64,000 nt of DNA. Source: Siphonodentalium dalli. Lineage: Eukaryota; Mollusca; Scaphopoda; Gadilida; Siphonodentaliidae. Both the position numbers and the translations under genes were made by a program. Positions 50,065 to 61,149 of the stretch are shown here, in pieces (the first letter of the stretch is position 1; each line of letters starts with the position of its first letter). The notes beneath the pieces were generated by a model. It did not search any database, had not been told where the DNA came from, and worked only from the letters and a program-made list of their open reading frames with translations. The DNA lies in assembly GCA_032622095.1 (NCBI GenBank), contig CP136067.1, forward strand, positions 200,098,052 to 200,162,051. Direction: 5' to 3'.

Positions 50065-51680
50065 TCAAAGATAATTCAATGGGGTCGAATTTTTTTTATA
50101 AATATAGTACTCTAATATAATTAAAATCATGTTTTTTTGTATTGGCTCTCTTTTCCGATGAAACGCCGAATAAATATGTAACATTTTGTAAGTTGGATAT
50201 CTAGTATGTTGGTGTTCATCCAGTGTTGGATTGTTTTTAAGAAGCGTGATACTATTGGACAGTAAAAGAAGATATGGGATATTGATTCTATCATTTGACA
50301 TCTATTACAGCCACTATCGTTAGTAATTTTCATCGTCTGGATTAATTGTTTTGTCGCTAAAATTCAGGTATTTATGCGGAACTGGAACCATCGCAACCTG
50401 GTGTCAGAAAGTTATTTAAACGGCACAGCGAATGTATGTGTCCATGGAACTTTAATATTGGTATATCCAAGTTCTAATTCCAACTTCTGTATTGAGGAAG
50501 GTTTTGTCGTTTTATCAGATATGAGAATGTCATAAAAATCCTTGCAACCCCGAATACTTTTTAGAAGCAATGACAACTGTCCGGGAATCAGGGGGCTTGA
50601 TTTTCTTGATAGTGTTTGGTCGAGCATTTGTGACAGCTTGATCAACTGTTTGTTGATACTCTGGATTGTAATGAAATTGGTCGATATATCATAAATGTCT
50701 TTCATCATAGCTACAGTTGGGAGTTCGTTGTTGTCTGAAATAAGATCATTCACAAAAATCACTCCTTTTCGCTTCCATTCCTGTATATCAATTGAATTCT
50801 GGTTTACTTTTATAGTCCATATAGTATTTGAGTTTAGATATGAGTATTTACTGGGTAGCTTTTTGAGTAAATTTGTCCAAGCCGTTATGACGTCACACCA
50901 AAATGGGTTTATGACTACCCTTGATCGATTCGATGTATTTTGTACCGTATGTGAGGAATAGTGGATCAGATAATATTTCGGGTACAATACTAATCCACTT
51001 TGCATGTTTTGTGGTTAAATTCCTGATCCAGGTTATTTTTAGGGCTTCGATAAATTCATTAATGTTTGTCATCTTTAGGCCGCCTTGTTGATAATCTTTA
51101 CACATTTGTGAACGTTTAATTCGGTCTCATTTGCCGTTTCAGATGAACCTGAATAACACGGTAGTTAGTTCGTCAATAAAATTTTGGGCGGGGCTCGGAA
51201 GAGATTGGAATATGTGGACTAATTTTGGAATCATGACAAATTTGATTATTACAATGCGACCTAGTGGAGTCAAGGACCTGTGTTTCCATTTTTCAATTTC
51301 GGTTTTCAGTTCGATAAGTTTGTTTCCAAAATTGAGGTTATTCAGTTGCGATAAATCTGTGCTATATGTTATTCCCAGCAATTTGAATTGTTTTGTTACA
51401 TGCATATCGCAATCTACAATGGGTGCACCGTGATTAGCTTTGCTTGCGCCTAACCAAACAATCTGACATTTTTCCAGGTTGGCTTTCAATCCTGACATAT
51501 TTGCGAATGTGTCGAGAACATTTAAGAGATTCTTCGTTGCCTTCCAAGATGAGAGTAGTGTCGTCAGCGTACTGATTAATTTGTTGTCGTGTACCGCCGA
51601 GGGTGATACCTTTTATCTTTTATTTTCCCTCATCATAATTGCAAGTATTTATGCACATATGAGAAAATATACGGGGATAC
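50065..51680 (-). pseudogene. L1-like LINE ORF2, C-terminal part
   Basis: Reading the minus strand from 51680, RT motifs SPYIF, AIMMREN, KGITLGG and QYADDTTLI (catalytic YADD at 51560-51571) are followed by GLKANLEKCQIVWLG, FKLLGITYS, KWKHRSLTPLGRI and the connection block. Then come DYQQGGLKMTNINEFIEALKI and a terminal CNRCQ...SHIFFYCP zinc-knuckle-like motif. This is the canonical order for the L1/Tx1 group. Several single-base frameshifts (one near 51530, one near 51620) make it inactive. The N-terminal part continues at 54184-54805; a CR1/L2-like LINE separates the two. Confidence 0.85.
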
Positions 51681-54179
51681 TGCAACTGCAATGCGGAGGT
51701 CTTTCAAAAACTTTGATATGGAACGTTTTACTCAACTTCTCGAAACTGAGCGCGACAAAATCTCCGATGCGGACTCATATAACACATGTTCAACAGTTTG
51801 TATATCAACTTGCACCTGCAAAAGCGGTGAACGTTGGCCGAAAACATAACCCGTGGTTCAACGACTCAATTCTTGATGTTAAAAAACGTCGGCGCAAGCT
51901 TACAATAACTTTTTCAAGGCACCCAAATGTGGAAAATAAGCTTCAGCTTGTGCAATGTTCTAGAGTGGTAGTTGATATGGTTAGTCAAGCTAAGACAGCG
52001 TATTTTGAATCATTGCTTGTTGATGCATCACAGAAGACTGTGTAAATCGACTAACTAAGAGAGATCAGGTACAACTTCCCCAGCGCAACAACGACACCGA
52101 ACTCGCCAATCGATTTGTCAATTTTTTCAGTGACAAAATAGACATTATTATAAAGAGCTTCTCGTGTGAAACCGACGTGGGAGAATATATCCGACAATTC
52201 GCATGAGACATTAGTATGAGCGATTTCTCCCTGTTAACAGAAGCTGGCGTCGTGAAATTAGTTTCTGGGATGAAGAGTAAATCGTGTTCTCTGGATCCGA
52301 TTCTTACAAAGTTCTTGAAAAATGACTGTGTGTTTCATATTATCGCTCCAATATTTCAACGAATTATAAACAACTCGCTAACTACCGGGATAGTGCCTGA
52401 TGAAATGAAAACGGCAATCGTTACACCAATTCTGAAAAAAATTAATGCTGATCCTGATGTGGTAAAAATTTATCGACCTGTATCAAACCTTTCGTTCATT
52501 TCAAAATTACTAGAGAAAGTCGTTAGCCGCCAGCTGTTGGATTTCATAAATAGTCACAATCTTGTCGAAAAATTTCAGTCGGCTTATAGAAAGGACCATT
52601 CATGTGAAACTGCCCTGATAAAAGTGAAAAATGACATTGAGCTTTCTCTAGACCAAGGAAATTGTGTTATGCTGCTAATGCTTGACCTCAGTGCAGCTTT
52701 GATACGTGTGACCATCAAATTCTTATAAATAGCCTCAGCGAATGCACACATGTGAACGGAACCGCCGTGTCCTGGTTTGCATCATATTTGAGACTGCGCA
52801 AGCAAAAGGTCGTTATTGGAAATTCTTACTCTGAATGTGTGGACCTGGACATCGGTGTTCCCCAAGGCTCAATATTGGGTCCTCTTCTATTTTTAGTTTA
52901 TACTTTACCGTTGGGACAGATCTTACAGAAACATCGTGTAAAATATCATATGTACGCGGATGACACTCAAATATACATCGGGTTTTCTAGAAAAGAGTCA
53001 AACGGTTACCATCTCGCCAAAGCTCGCCTTCAACAATGTTACCTGGATATTAAAAATTGGATGGAACTAAATAAACTCAAATTTAACGATGATAAGTCAG
53101 AATTTCTTGTGATAGGATCTCGATATTCGTTAAAAGTGTTGTCAGAGACTGTAAATGGACAAGCAGACTCCAAATTTCAAATTCAGCTTGCTGACTCTAT
53201 AATTGACTCAAGTTCGGAAATTCGAAACCTGGGCTCCTATTTTGATAATACTATGTCGATGACCGTGACAGTTAACAATTTGTTGAAGTCGTGTTATTTT
53301 CACCTAAGGTGCCTAAGGAGAGTTAAATGTCATTTGAGCCCGAATGCGATAAAGCATGCTGTTCTCACCTTAGTGGTAGCGCGCGTGGACAGTCTCAACT
53401 CACGTCTTACAAATTTGACAAAAGGGAACATTAAAAGAATCAACCTGTTATTGAATAACTGTGCTCGGCTTATTGGGAACGTTTCGAAGTTTGACCACAT
53501 AACACGAGTTCTAATTCATAATCACATAATGACGTTCGAATTCAGGATGCAGTTTCAATGTGCTGTGATCGTTTTTAAATCCCTCAGAAAACAAGTACCG
53601 TCATACATAACATACATGTTTATCCTGAAATCGTGTGACAGAGTTACCCGTTCAAGTGCGTGTCGTCTAGACCTAACCAACATCAGGAAACCAGACGGAC
53701 GTTATGGTGAAATATGCTTCCAAGAGACATCTATCCAGATTTGGAATGGACTACCGTTAAAGATTAGACGTTCAAAAACAACCTCCGAATTTAAGAAAAA
53801 ACTGAAAACCCTCTTTTCAAAAAATGTTTCAATTTATAGATCGTTATTTTTGAGAAATCTTATTGCAGTTGTTATTTCAACACACACCGTTGTTAAAGTT
53901 ATAATTTATTCTTTATCTTAATTGTTTTTTATAAATCAAACTTTTAATTTTTTACTGAAATTTCAATTTTCTTTAGCTTTAATTTTACAGTAATTTTCGT
54001 TAAATTTAATTTTAATTTAAGTTTTTATTTTTTCTTAATCCATCTTTACCAAATTGTATTTAATAGTAGTAGGCCTATTGTTTGTATTTTTATAGTTTTA
54101 TGTGTTTTTATTGTATATACTTGTAAAGCGCATTGGAACATTATGTAGAATGCGTTTCTTAAATGTAAATAATAAATAA
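51681..54179 (+). mobile_element. 5'-truncated CR1/L2-like LINE inserted into the L1
   Basis: A 2.5-kb LINE lacking ORF1 and endonuclease. It begins in the linker before the RT and ends with a TGTAAAGCGCATTGG 3' region and a TAAATAAA tail, as in CR1/L2-type elements. A 4-bp direct repeat ATAC (51677-51680 and 54180-54183) flanks it. Removing it joins the L1 reading frame exactly at the RQGDP/VSPYIF block, so the insertion point is known to the base. Confidence 0.9.
51703..53921 (+). pseudogene. CR1/L2-like reverse transcriptase, frameshifted
   Basis: In order: FKNFDMERF and APAKAVNVGRKHNPWFND (linker), ELANRFVNFFSDKI, then RT blocks SCSLDPILTKFLK, MKTAIVTPILKK, YRPVSNLSFISKLLEKVV, FQSAYRKDHSCETAL, MLLMLDLSAA, GVPQGSILGPLLFLVY and YADDTQIYI (52953-52964), then the thumb/connection ending KTTSEFKKKLKTLFS. 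The catalytic YADD is intact. Lesions are a frameshift near 51795, a stop near 52045, a stop at about 52203 and a one-base loss at about 52697 that splits the AAFD block. The last 389 codons are open, so decay is modest and insertion fairly recent relative to the L1. Confidence 0.9.
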
Positions 54180-54183
54180 ATAC

Positions 54184-54805
54184 AGGGTCTCCCTGTCTAC
54201 AGCCTCTCGATGGCTGGAAAAAAGGAGATATTGTGCCGTTAATGAGGACTGCCGATTGAATGTCTGTATAAAAATTTTAGCAAGTTAAATTTCAATAAGC
54301 AATCGTCAATAAATGACCACGAAACAGTGTCGAACGCCTTCTCAAAGTATATCAATAGCAACACGCCGGGTATATTTTGTACGTCAGTCTCGTGTAGGAT
54401 GTCCAATATTAAACGTGTGTTGTCTCCGATGAATCTCCCTGATAGAAAACCGGTTTGATTTTCGTTAATTATGGTAGGCAGAACTGATTTTATCCTGTTA
54501 GCGATACACGAGGATGCCAATTTATAAGATATATTTAGCAGAGATATTGGACGCCAGTTTTTAAGGTACATTCTTGGTTTGTCCCCTTTGGGTATTAAAG
54601 TGATAATACCCCGTTTTTGTGTAATTGGTATTGGTAATTTGAATACGAGGCCTGATGATGAAGACATGTTGCAGAATACCTTCCATATGTTCTTGTTTTT
54701 TTGAGAACCAAATTGAGTTTGATGAGTATGGGATCTGTCTTCTAGTGTTAATGTCGTGGTAAATCCACTACTAAATTGATTTTTTATTTGTAAACTTCTC
54801 GACAT
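54184..54805 (-). pseudogene. L1-like LINE ORF2, N-terminal RT part
   Basis: The minus strand reads TQKRGIITLIPKGD, YLKNWRPISLLNISYKLAS, ANRIKSVLP, ENQTGFLSGRFIGDNTR, LLIYFEKAFDTVSW and, after a small frameshift, INGTISPFF..SRGCRQGDP: RT blocks 1-4 of the L1 group. It is interrupted at 54184 by the CR1/L2-like LINE and resumes at 51680. Endonuclease and ORF1 are absent upstream. One catalytic Asp region (usually DFEKAFD) reads YFEKAFD, losing the first Asp but keeping the second. Confidence 0.85.
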
Positions 54806-55430
54806 ACAAATTTGTATTCAAATGATCCAACCATATAGTAGTGTCACAATTAGAATTGATGATATCAGTTTCATGCATGGTTGGTTATTAAGCATTTACA
54901 GAATGAAACAGTCTGAGAATAATTTCATTCATTTTATATAGTACATATTCTACCTCACATTTCTACAAGAACAAACAATATTACTTCACCTTTAATGTGC
55001 ATAACTCTTCCACAGAAGTTATCCCATCGAATAATGAACACATCGTTGATATCTTCTCTCATATTGTCTCGAAAATTGTAAAGTATTTAATAAAAAAATA
55101 AGGAAACATTTTTTTCATGTTTTGTCCGCCATTTTGGCATCCATCTTGAATAATTGGGGCCATTTGTCAACTAAAATTCGCGGTTGTTATTCTATAAACA
55201 CCATTATTAGATAATGTGGGGAATTCTTAATGTTTATCATATCAGATCGAGATACAAATCTATTAGGTGTGCCACCGTCAAACCGGCGGCCATCTTGGAC
55301 GCCATCTTGAATTTTCGGTTCCAAAAAGTTCTTGAGAAAATTCCTAGACTAGAGATGCTGTCCTACAAGATACTAAAAAATGGCGCTTTTATCCGACTTG
55401 TATCGATCCGAGCATTTTTCTCGCTAACTA
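54620..55430 (-). repeat. Right arm of the inverted duplication with 45480-46262
   Basis: Inverse of the left arm, including 54620-54800 of the L1 fragment, CAGAATGAAACAGTCTGAGA, GTCTCGAAAATTGTAAAGTA, the CGGCCATCTTGGACGCCAT block, TTCTTGAGAAAATTC and the TAACTACCTA edge. Confidence 0.75.
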
Positions 55431-55441
55431 CCTACACTATA

Positions 55442-57648
55442 CAGTACACTCAAAATGTGGTATAAGGAAAACACTCAACACGGTGGGAACCCCACTAAGC
55501 CCACTGTGAATCACCGGTATTCACAGTGATTTTTCCACGGTGTTCTACGGTGAACCCGAGTGGATCGGATTAAGTTGAATAAACAAACGTCCGGGTGACT
55601 TGTCGGTGACCACTGGGAATCACTGGAAATCACCGCGGATCACAGAGAATCGCTTCAAAACGCCGACATCTGTATTGTATCACGTCATGCATAGCCGAAA
55701 CCCTTTACTGTAGTTTATTCTAAAACATACACTCAGTGGGCCATTCATTGTATGCTGCTGTACATTATATTTATATTATGGTTGATATTTTCAGAAAATC
55801 CAGAATGATTAACTAGCTACATGTATAGGTAAAATAAATAAACAATTTGTTATTGTATGGATTTCTTCCGTCCCTCGATCACTTACTTCAAATTGTAAGC
55901 GCAAATCTCGTATTATTTACACACATGCACACACACATATATGTATAATATAATGATTCAAGTCCATTAAAACAATTAAATGTTTTAATTTATTTTTAAT
56001 AATGCTATCTTGTTTAGCAAAATGTTTAAAAGATTGAAATATGCGTGAAACGCAAATATGGATAACATTCCCTAGCTCTCTTATTTGTTCAGGCCCCTAT
56101 ATCAATGCATGCATAAACACTCCAGAGGGAAGTCTGATTCAGCTAGCGTATATGTTTTTATTTTATTTATTGGGGTTTTGGATTTAACCCTGGAGGATTT
56201 GGAAGGGGCGTAACTACTTCCCTAAAACCAATGCACTTTTGAATTTTAATTATTATCATGCTATGGGTGTATAATAACATGAACTGGGTGAAACGGGTGT
56301 ATAGTGTAAATATATATACCAGCTAAAAATGATAAAACAAAATGTCGGTGACCACTAGGAATCACATGAAAAAAAAATGAAATATGACTGTGTCCGTGTT
56401 ATTTCAGACAATGGTAGTATAATGGGTGTCAGTTAGCTCTTACATAACCTTTGAAAGTTCCGCCATGCCTGTAAGAGGTGTCACAATTATTATCCCCATT
56501 GCAGCGCCGCATAGGGTGTGAGTTTCAATCATAACCATATGAGCTACATTTACATGTAGTGTTCACTTTGCCATTCAGAATGCAGATTATATTGTTTCAC
56601 AATTAAGCGGGTCTCGAGCTTCCGAATTATACCTGTACGTAATTTGGAAGGAGGTATAAAATATAGGTTGACTTTAATTGATACCGATAATCTATGTACA
56701 TGCACATGTATCCCGGGAAAATTGGATGCAAATAAAGATCACTAAACCAAAATTGGAAAGGTAACACGAGTAACCTGGTGGGTGATATAACGGTGTTAGT
56801 TTTACTAAACTTTGAAAATGAGATTATTATTACAATGATATATTGATAAAGACGCGATATATTTAGTTGCACCTGCTCTGAACAAAACATGTATTTGATA
56901 ATGTCAGAGATATTTACGAGCTGTACCCAGTTTTTGCATGTAAGTGAAATAAACGCTCTTTATATCTACCATGTAATGACTAGACTAACTGGGAATTATC
57001 TGTATGCCGAAGAATGTTCGGGACCCAAACGTTCTTCGATCACAATAATACAACCAGAAAGATGCCGTTCATGTATAACAATGTTTAGCGTACTTATCGG
57101 CATATGCTGATCCATGATCCGCGATGTATCAAAATCGATCATAATTTTGACTTTCAAACCAACAAGTGCCTTTAAAATGAGCAAGAAGTTGAAACTGAAA
57201 ACATTATGATTGATTTTTTTTCTCAAGTCAACATGTCAAAAAGTTTAAAAGATAAAAATGTGCGCGAAGCACACAAACGGACCACAGTATAATAAAGTCT
57301 TCCGTATACAGCTAATTTTAATTGTACATTACTATGTTGTCTTTTTCAATTTTTTTTAAATGAAAACAAATAAAAAGTAGATGGTGGAAAATGCAATGCT
57401 ATTCGGTTGCGAATACATGTATAAGCGTTTCGCGGTGATTGTCAGCAATCCACCGCGTTTCACGGTGATTCGCGGTGATATGTAGTGAGGTGGGAATAAA
57501 CTGCCGTCACCTTGTTGATTAGACAATAGCGCCTTGCTAATCCTCTCCACTAAGGCCCACGCTGTTGAGTGGGCCACCGTGAATCACTCTCCCAAAAACA
57601 TCCCCACCGTGTTGAGTGTTTTCCTTATACCACACTCTGAGTGTACTG
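55442..57648. mobile_element. 2.2-kb TIR element flanked by TA
   Basis: Both ends start CAGTACACTC, then TGTGGTATAAGGAAAACAC and TCAACACGGTGGG in inverted orientation, about 50 bp of terminal repeat. TA lies immediately outside each end (55440-55441 and 57649-57650). Subterminal regions are full of CACGGTGATTC/GAATCACCG words. No transposase recognised; short frames inside show no DDE or HTH motif. TA flanks with CAGT termini suggest the Tc1/mariner-like group, by inference. Confidence 0.7.
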
Positions 57649-57819
57649 TATTATATTCTTGGGGAATTTTTAATAATGTGGCAACTGTTATTTCTAAATT
57701 ATAACCTACAACGAAGGCCATCAATGCATTTAAGATCCACAGATAAAAGGAGATTCACTGCGTTTTATTTTAATGCCTCGGGACCACATGCATCGTGGTA
57801 CAACCCCGGTACACACAGT

Positions 57820-57900
57820 ACATGTATATACCATACCGCTGTGTTGGAGCTTACCGCGGTATTATGCCAGTATATTACCACAGTATTACCGGGGTGACAC
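57820..57900. repeat. ACCGCGGTATTA/TATTACC short palindromic repeats
   Basis: Similar in vocabulary to 44800-44945. Lies just outside the 2.2-kb TIR element and about 100 bases upstream of the local GIMAP start exon candidate. Confidence 0.5.
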
Positions 57901-58002
57901 CAACGTTAGAGGTGATCAATTACTTTAATTATAGCTGTATTATTTTATAATAATGTTTAAATTAAATTCACATCCAAATATTATTTAAATCTTGTCACCA
58001 GC

Positions 58003-58021
58003 ATGAACGTGTTTGGAAATC
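58003..58021 (+). CDS. Candidate local start exon of the GIMAP gene
   Basis: ATG AAC GTG TTT GGA AAT C, with A at -3, followed by a GTGAGT donor at 58022. Joined to the acceptor at 58186/58187 over a 165-bp intron it gives MNVFGNLGPSNEQLRIVLLGK, in phase. Proximity favours it over the distant exon at 12487; the donor (ATC/GTGAGT) is weaker. Both may be alternative first exons. Confidence 0.45.
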
Positions 58022-58186
58022 GTGAGTATTCAAATAAATATTTCTAATATCCTGGGTCCCTAATATATATATCATATTGACGACGATGTTGGGGGTCCTG
58101 AGTTCTCTACTGATTGGAAAGAAGCGAACTTGGCAATATTCGTTGTACTATTATTGTCTAAAGCATACCTTTTTTTTTATTTAAAG

Positions 58187-59109
58187 TCGGCCCATCAAAT
58201 GAGCAGCTGAGGATTGTATTATTGGGTAAGACGGGAGTCGGGAAAAGTGCCACAGGAAACACCATATTGGGCAATAAACCATTCCATTCGCAAGCATCGA
58301 GTTCTTCGGTGACGGCACAGTGTCGTTATGATTTCAATCTGGAGGTACGAGTTATAGACACCCCCGGATTCTTTGACACCACGCTGTCCAACAAAGAGGT
58401 CACTGGTGAGATAATCAAGTGCATAGGATTGTCACTTCCAGGACCTCACGCTATTATCGTCGTTGTCAAAATCGGCCGATTCACAAAAGAAGAGGCTGAT
58501 GCTGTTAGTCTGATCAAGGCACAATTTGGTCAAACAATTATGCGACACATGGTAATCTTGTTCACGGGGATGGATGATCTTGAGGACGAAGGGATTTCCA
58601 TAACTGATTATGTGAAGACTGCTGCAGGCGATCTCAAACAGTTGCTTAGCGATTGTGAGAACAAGTATATTGGCTTTAATAACCGTGCAGGTGGGGAAGA
58701 GAAAAGAAAGCAGTCACGTGCTCTCATTGACCTTGTGGATAAGATTGTGGAACGCAATGGCGGGAACTATTATTCCAACGAGATTTATTATGCTGTTAGG
58801 AACTGCATGGATGAAGAGGAGCAAAAGCGCACACGTGAGCTACAAGAAGAGATGGATATAAAAATAGAAGCATCAAGTAAGGATCCTCGATACACAGAGA
58901 ATGAGTTTATTGCTATGAAATTGAAACTTGAACGAGACTTTGAAAACAAGAAGTGTGATCTTGGTGATCTGATCAGGCAAGACCTTCAAAGAGGACAGGT
59001 GGATATATTCACGGCGGTCGGCAACTTTCTAGACACCGCTGTACACACAGTCCGCAAAGCTGGAGAGGCGGCGGTTGATAGTGTAGCAAAGGCATGCTCG
59101 ATCATGTGA
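58187..59109 (+). CDS. GIMAP/AIG1-family GTPase, main coding exon
   Basis: Encodes nearly all of a GTPase of immunity-associated protein (GIMAP) type, a TRAFAC-class GTPase family acting at intracellular membranes in immune cell survival and defence. The exon follows a pyrimidine tract and AG acceptor, then reads GPSNEQLRIVLLGK. Numbered with a MATV start (310 residues): G1 P-loop GKTGVGKS 17-24, G3 DTPG 61-64, the GIMAP-specific conserved box LSLPGPHAIIVVVKIGRFT about 85-103, G4 TGMDD 130-134, G5 FNNRA 167-171. Then follows a charged coiled-coil region (EEEQKRTRELQEEMD onward) and an amphipathic tail ending ACSIM. CSIM fits a CaaX farnesylation signal. The frame is intact and its first in-frame ATG is downstream of the P-loop, so a separate start exon is required. 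Family assignment is firm; immune role is by analogy. Confidence 0.93.
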
Positions 59110-59274
59110 TTCTACAATGCATGTTATCGGGTGACTTAATTGTGATTGCGCACGTTACTCGAACACAACAAAAGACCGACACAGAGTTGAGATAAAGTCA
59201 ACATTAGCACTCATTTAATCAGACGTTTGACATGCATATATCTATACAAACTGTTATAATGTCCTCAAAACGTT

Positions 59275-59280
59275 AATAAA
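59275..59280 (+). terminator. Polyadenylation signal AATAAA
   Basis: The first AATAAA after the GIMAP stop codon, 166 bases downstream, in AT-rich 3' sequence. A natural candidate for the transcript end. Confidence 0.55.
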
Positions 59281-59309
59281 TTCCTACGAATTTTACGAAC
59301 AATCTACAC

Positions 59310-59402
59310 AGTCCCAAATGCTCACCTACTATTCTCACCTACTATTCTCACCTACTATTCTAACCTACCTACTATTCTCACCTACTATTATCACCTACTA
59401 TT
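59310..59402 (+). repeat. 13-bp tandem repeat (CTCACCTACTATT)
   Basis: About seven copies of CTCACCTACTATT with small changes (one unit expanded to CTAACCTACCTACTATT), just beyond the GIMAP 3' end. Confidence 0.9.
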
Positions 59403-60585
59403 CGATTTGCTGACTCTCTGGCACAGGCTCCTCTCTGGCTAAACGATGATTTGTTTCATTTTTGAGAGAGTCCTATGTTATTGTAGGATAAAACGAAAAC
59501 CAATATGGACGTATGTTAAATAATGGATGTGCCCTCTACTGTTATTATGCCTGACCTCACATATGATCCCGGACAGCAGAAATAGAACAAAGCGAGTGGG
59601 TGTGAGGAGTTGTTCGCACTCACTGAGCAGTTGAAAGCTCAATTTTTCTTATGCCACTGACTTATTTACGCCCCGACTATAATCATTGAAGATTGATGCC
59701 TCAAAACGCAATGCCACTCACATGACGCAACCAAAATCATTGTAATAAAGGAAAACCAGTCGAGTTGTGACTGCATGTATAGCACAAATTCAACGCACGT
59801 AAACGTGTCCAATGGTGCTGCGTGGATATTGTTTAACATTGGCATACATAGCGACAATTTCCATTAATTAAAATGGGAGTTTTTCACTCACTGACCAACG
59901 CGCGAAGCGCGTTCAGTGGGTGTACTATAATCGTAGGACTTATGCGTTTCTGCTGAATTGAACTAGTGCCTATGCGTTTCTGATGGGCTGCACTGACGTT
60001 TGATCGCAAAATAAAATAATTAACCATTATCAAAGCACACGTTTGGATAACACCGCCATAAACAGTGACATATTATGATGTTGAGCTCGTATCGTCAATA
60101 AAATTAGAGTTATGACTTATAAAACTAAGAATTACTGCTAAAGTATTTCTACCAATTAGGTCACTAGATTCGTGTTGAGCTGGAACTTGAGAAATTTTAA
60201 TTTCAACCAATTGAAATGCCGTTGAAAACTGAAGGGTTAAGCGATTATCGCAATAGGATATTGGAACACGTGTGCGTAACGTAACTATCACAAGTATAAC
60301 GTACTCTGATAAGTTATCGCCAAATTCGTGCTTCAAACAGTTTAAACATGTCATCTTCGGCTTCTTTTTTTAATTTTTATGAAAATGAATAATAAATGGT
60401 GTGATAAATATGTATAATATGTATATAACGACAAATAGAGTAAAATTAGACATTTCCCCTTGAAACTTAGGATTGGAAAGCCAGGTACAAAAATTGGTGA
60501 AATATGAGTACGAACGTCAAAGTGTTCCCTGTGTATCGTGATAATTGCCAACCATGCGAAGCGAAGCCTCCATTGGCGATTATTT
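59403..60585. other. No recognisable gene
   Basis: AT-rich sequence. A GCGCGAAGCGCG palindrome with CACTCACTGA/TCAGTGGGTG arms lies at 59888-59925, with a related CACTCACTGAGCAG near 59618. A 93-codon minus frame (60354-60073) is not recognised. Confidence 0.4.
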
Positions 60586-60589
60586 TACG

Positions 60590-61130
60590 CTGGATTTTTA
60601 TCATCGAAACAAATCAATTTCTTCCATCTAAAAGATAATTAAGTGCTTAACCCTGCCGTTTTCGGAATATATAGGTATTCCACGCAGAAACACCGAGTCT
60701 CAGCTTAAATTTTTGAAAAATAACAGTTTTATCGACATAAATAAATTTGAATGGGACAATTCGATGTTAAAATTTATCATCGAAACAAATTCAATTTCTT
60801 CCATCTAAAACATAAATACGCGATGGACTCTGTCATTTTAGGAACATATATGTATCCCACGCACATGCACAAAGTCTCAGCCTAAAGGTTTGAAAAAAGA
60901 CAGTTTTATCGACATAAATCGATGTTAATGGTAAATTCCATGTTAAATTTTATCATTGAAAAAAATTCATTTCTTCCATCTAAAACATAATTACGTGCTG
61001 TACTCTGTCATTTTAGGAATATGTAGGTATCCCACCCACACACTCCAAGTCTCAGCTTAAAATTTTGAAAAATGACAGTTTTATCGATATAAATCGATTT
61101 TAATGGCAAATGCGGTGTTAAATAAATTTT
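60590..61130 (+). repeat. Three tandem ~179-bp units
   Basis: TTTATCATCGAAACAAAT-like starts recur near 60597, 60774 and 60951, each followed by TTTCTTCCATCTAAAA, GTATCCCACGCA, AAGTCTCAGC(C/T)TAAA and ACAGTTTTATCGACATAAAT. Confidence 0.85.
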
Positions 61131-61149
61131 AGGGCCCTGCGAATGTTTT

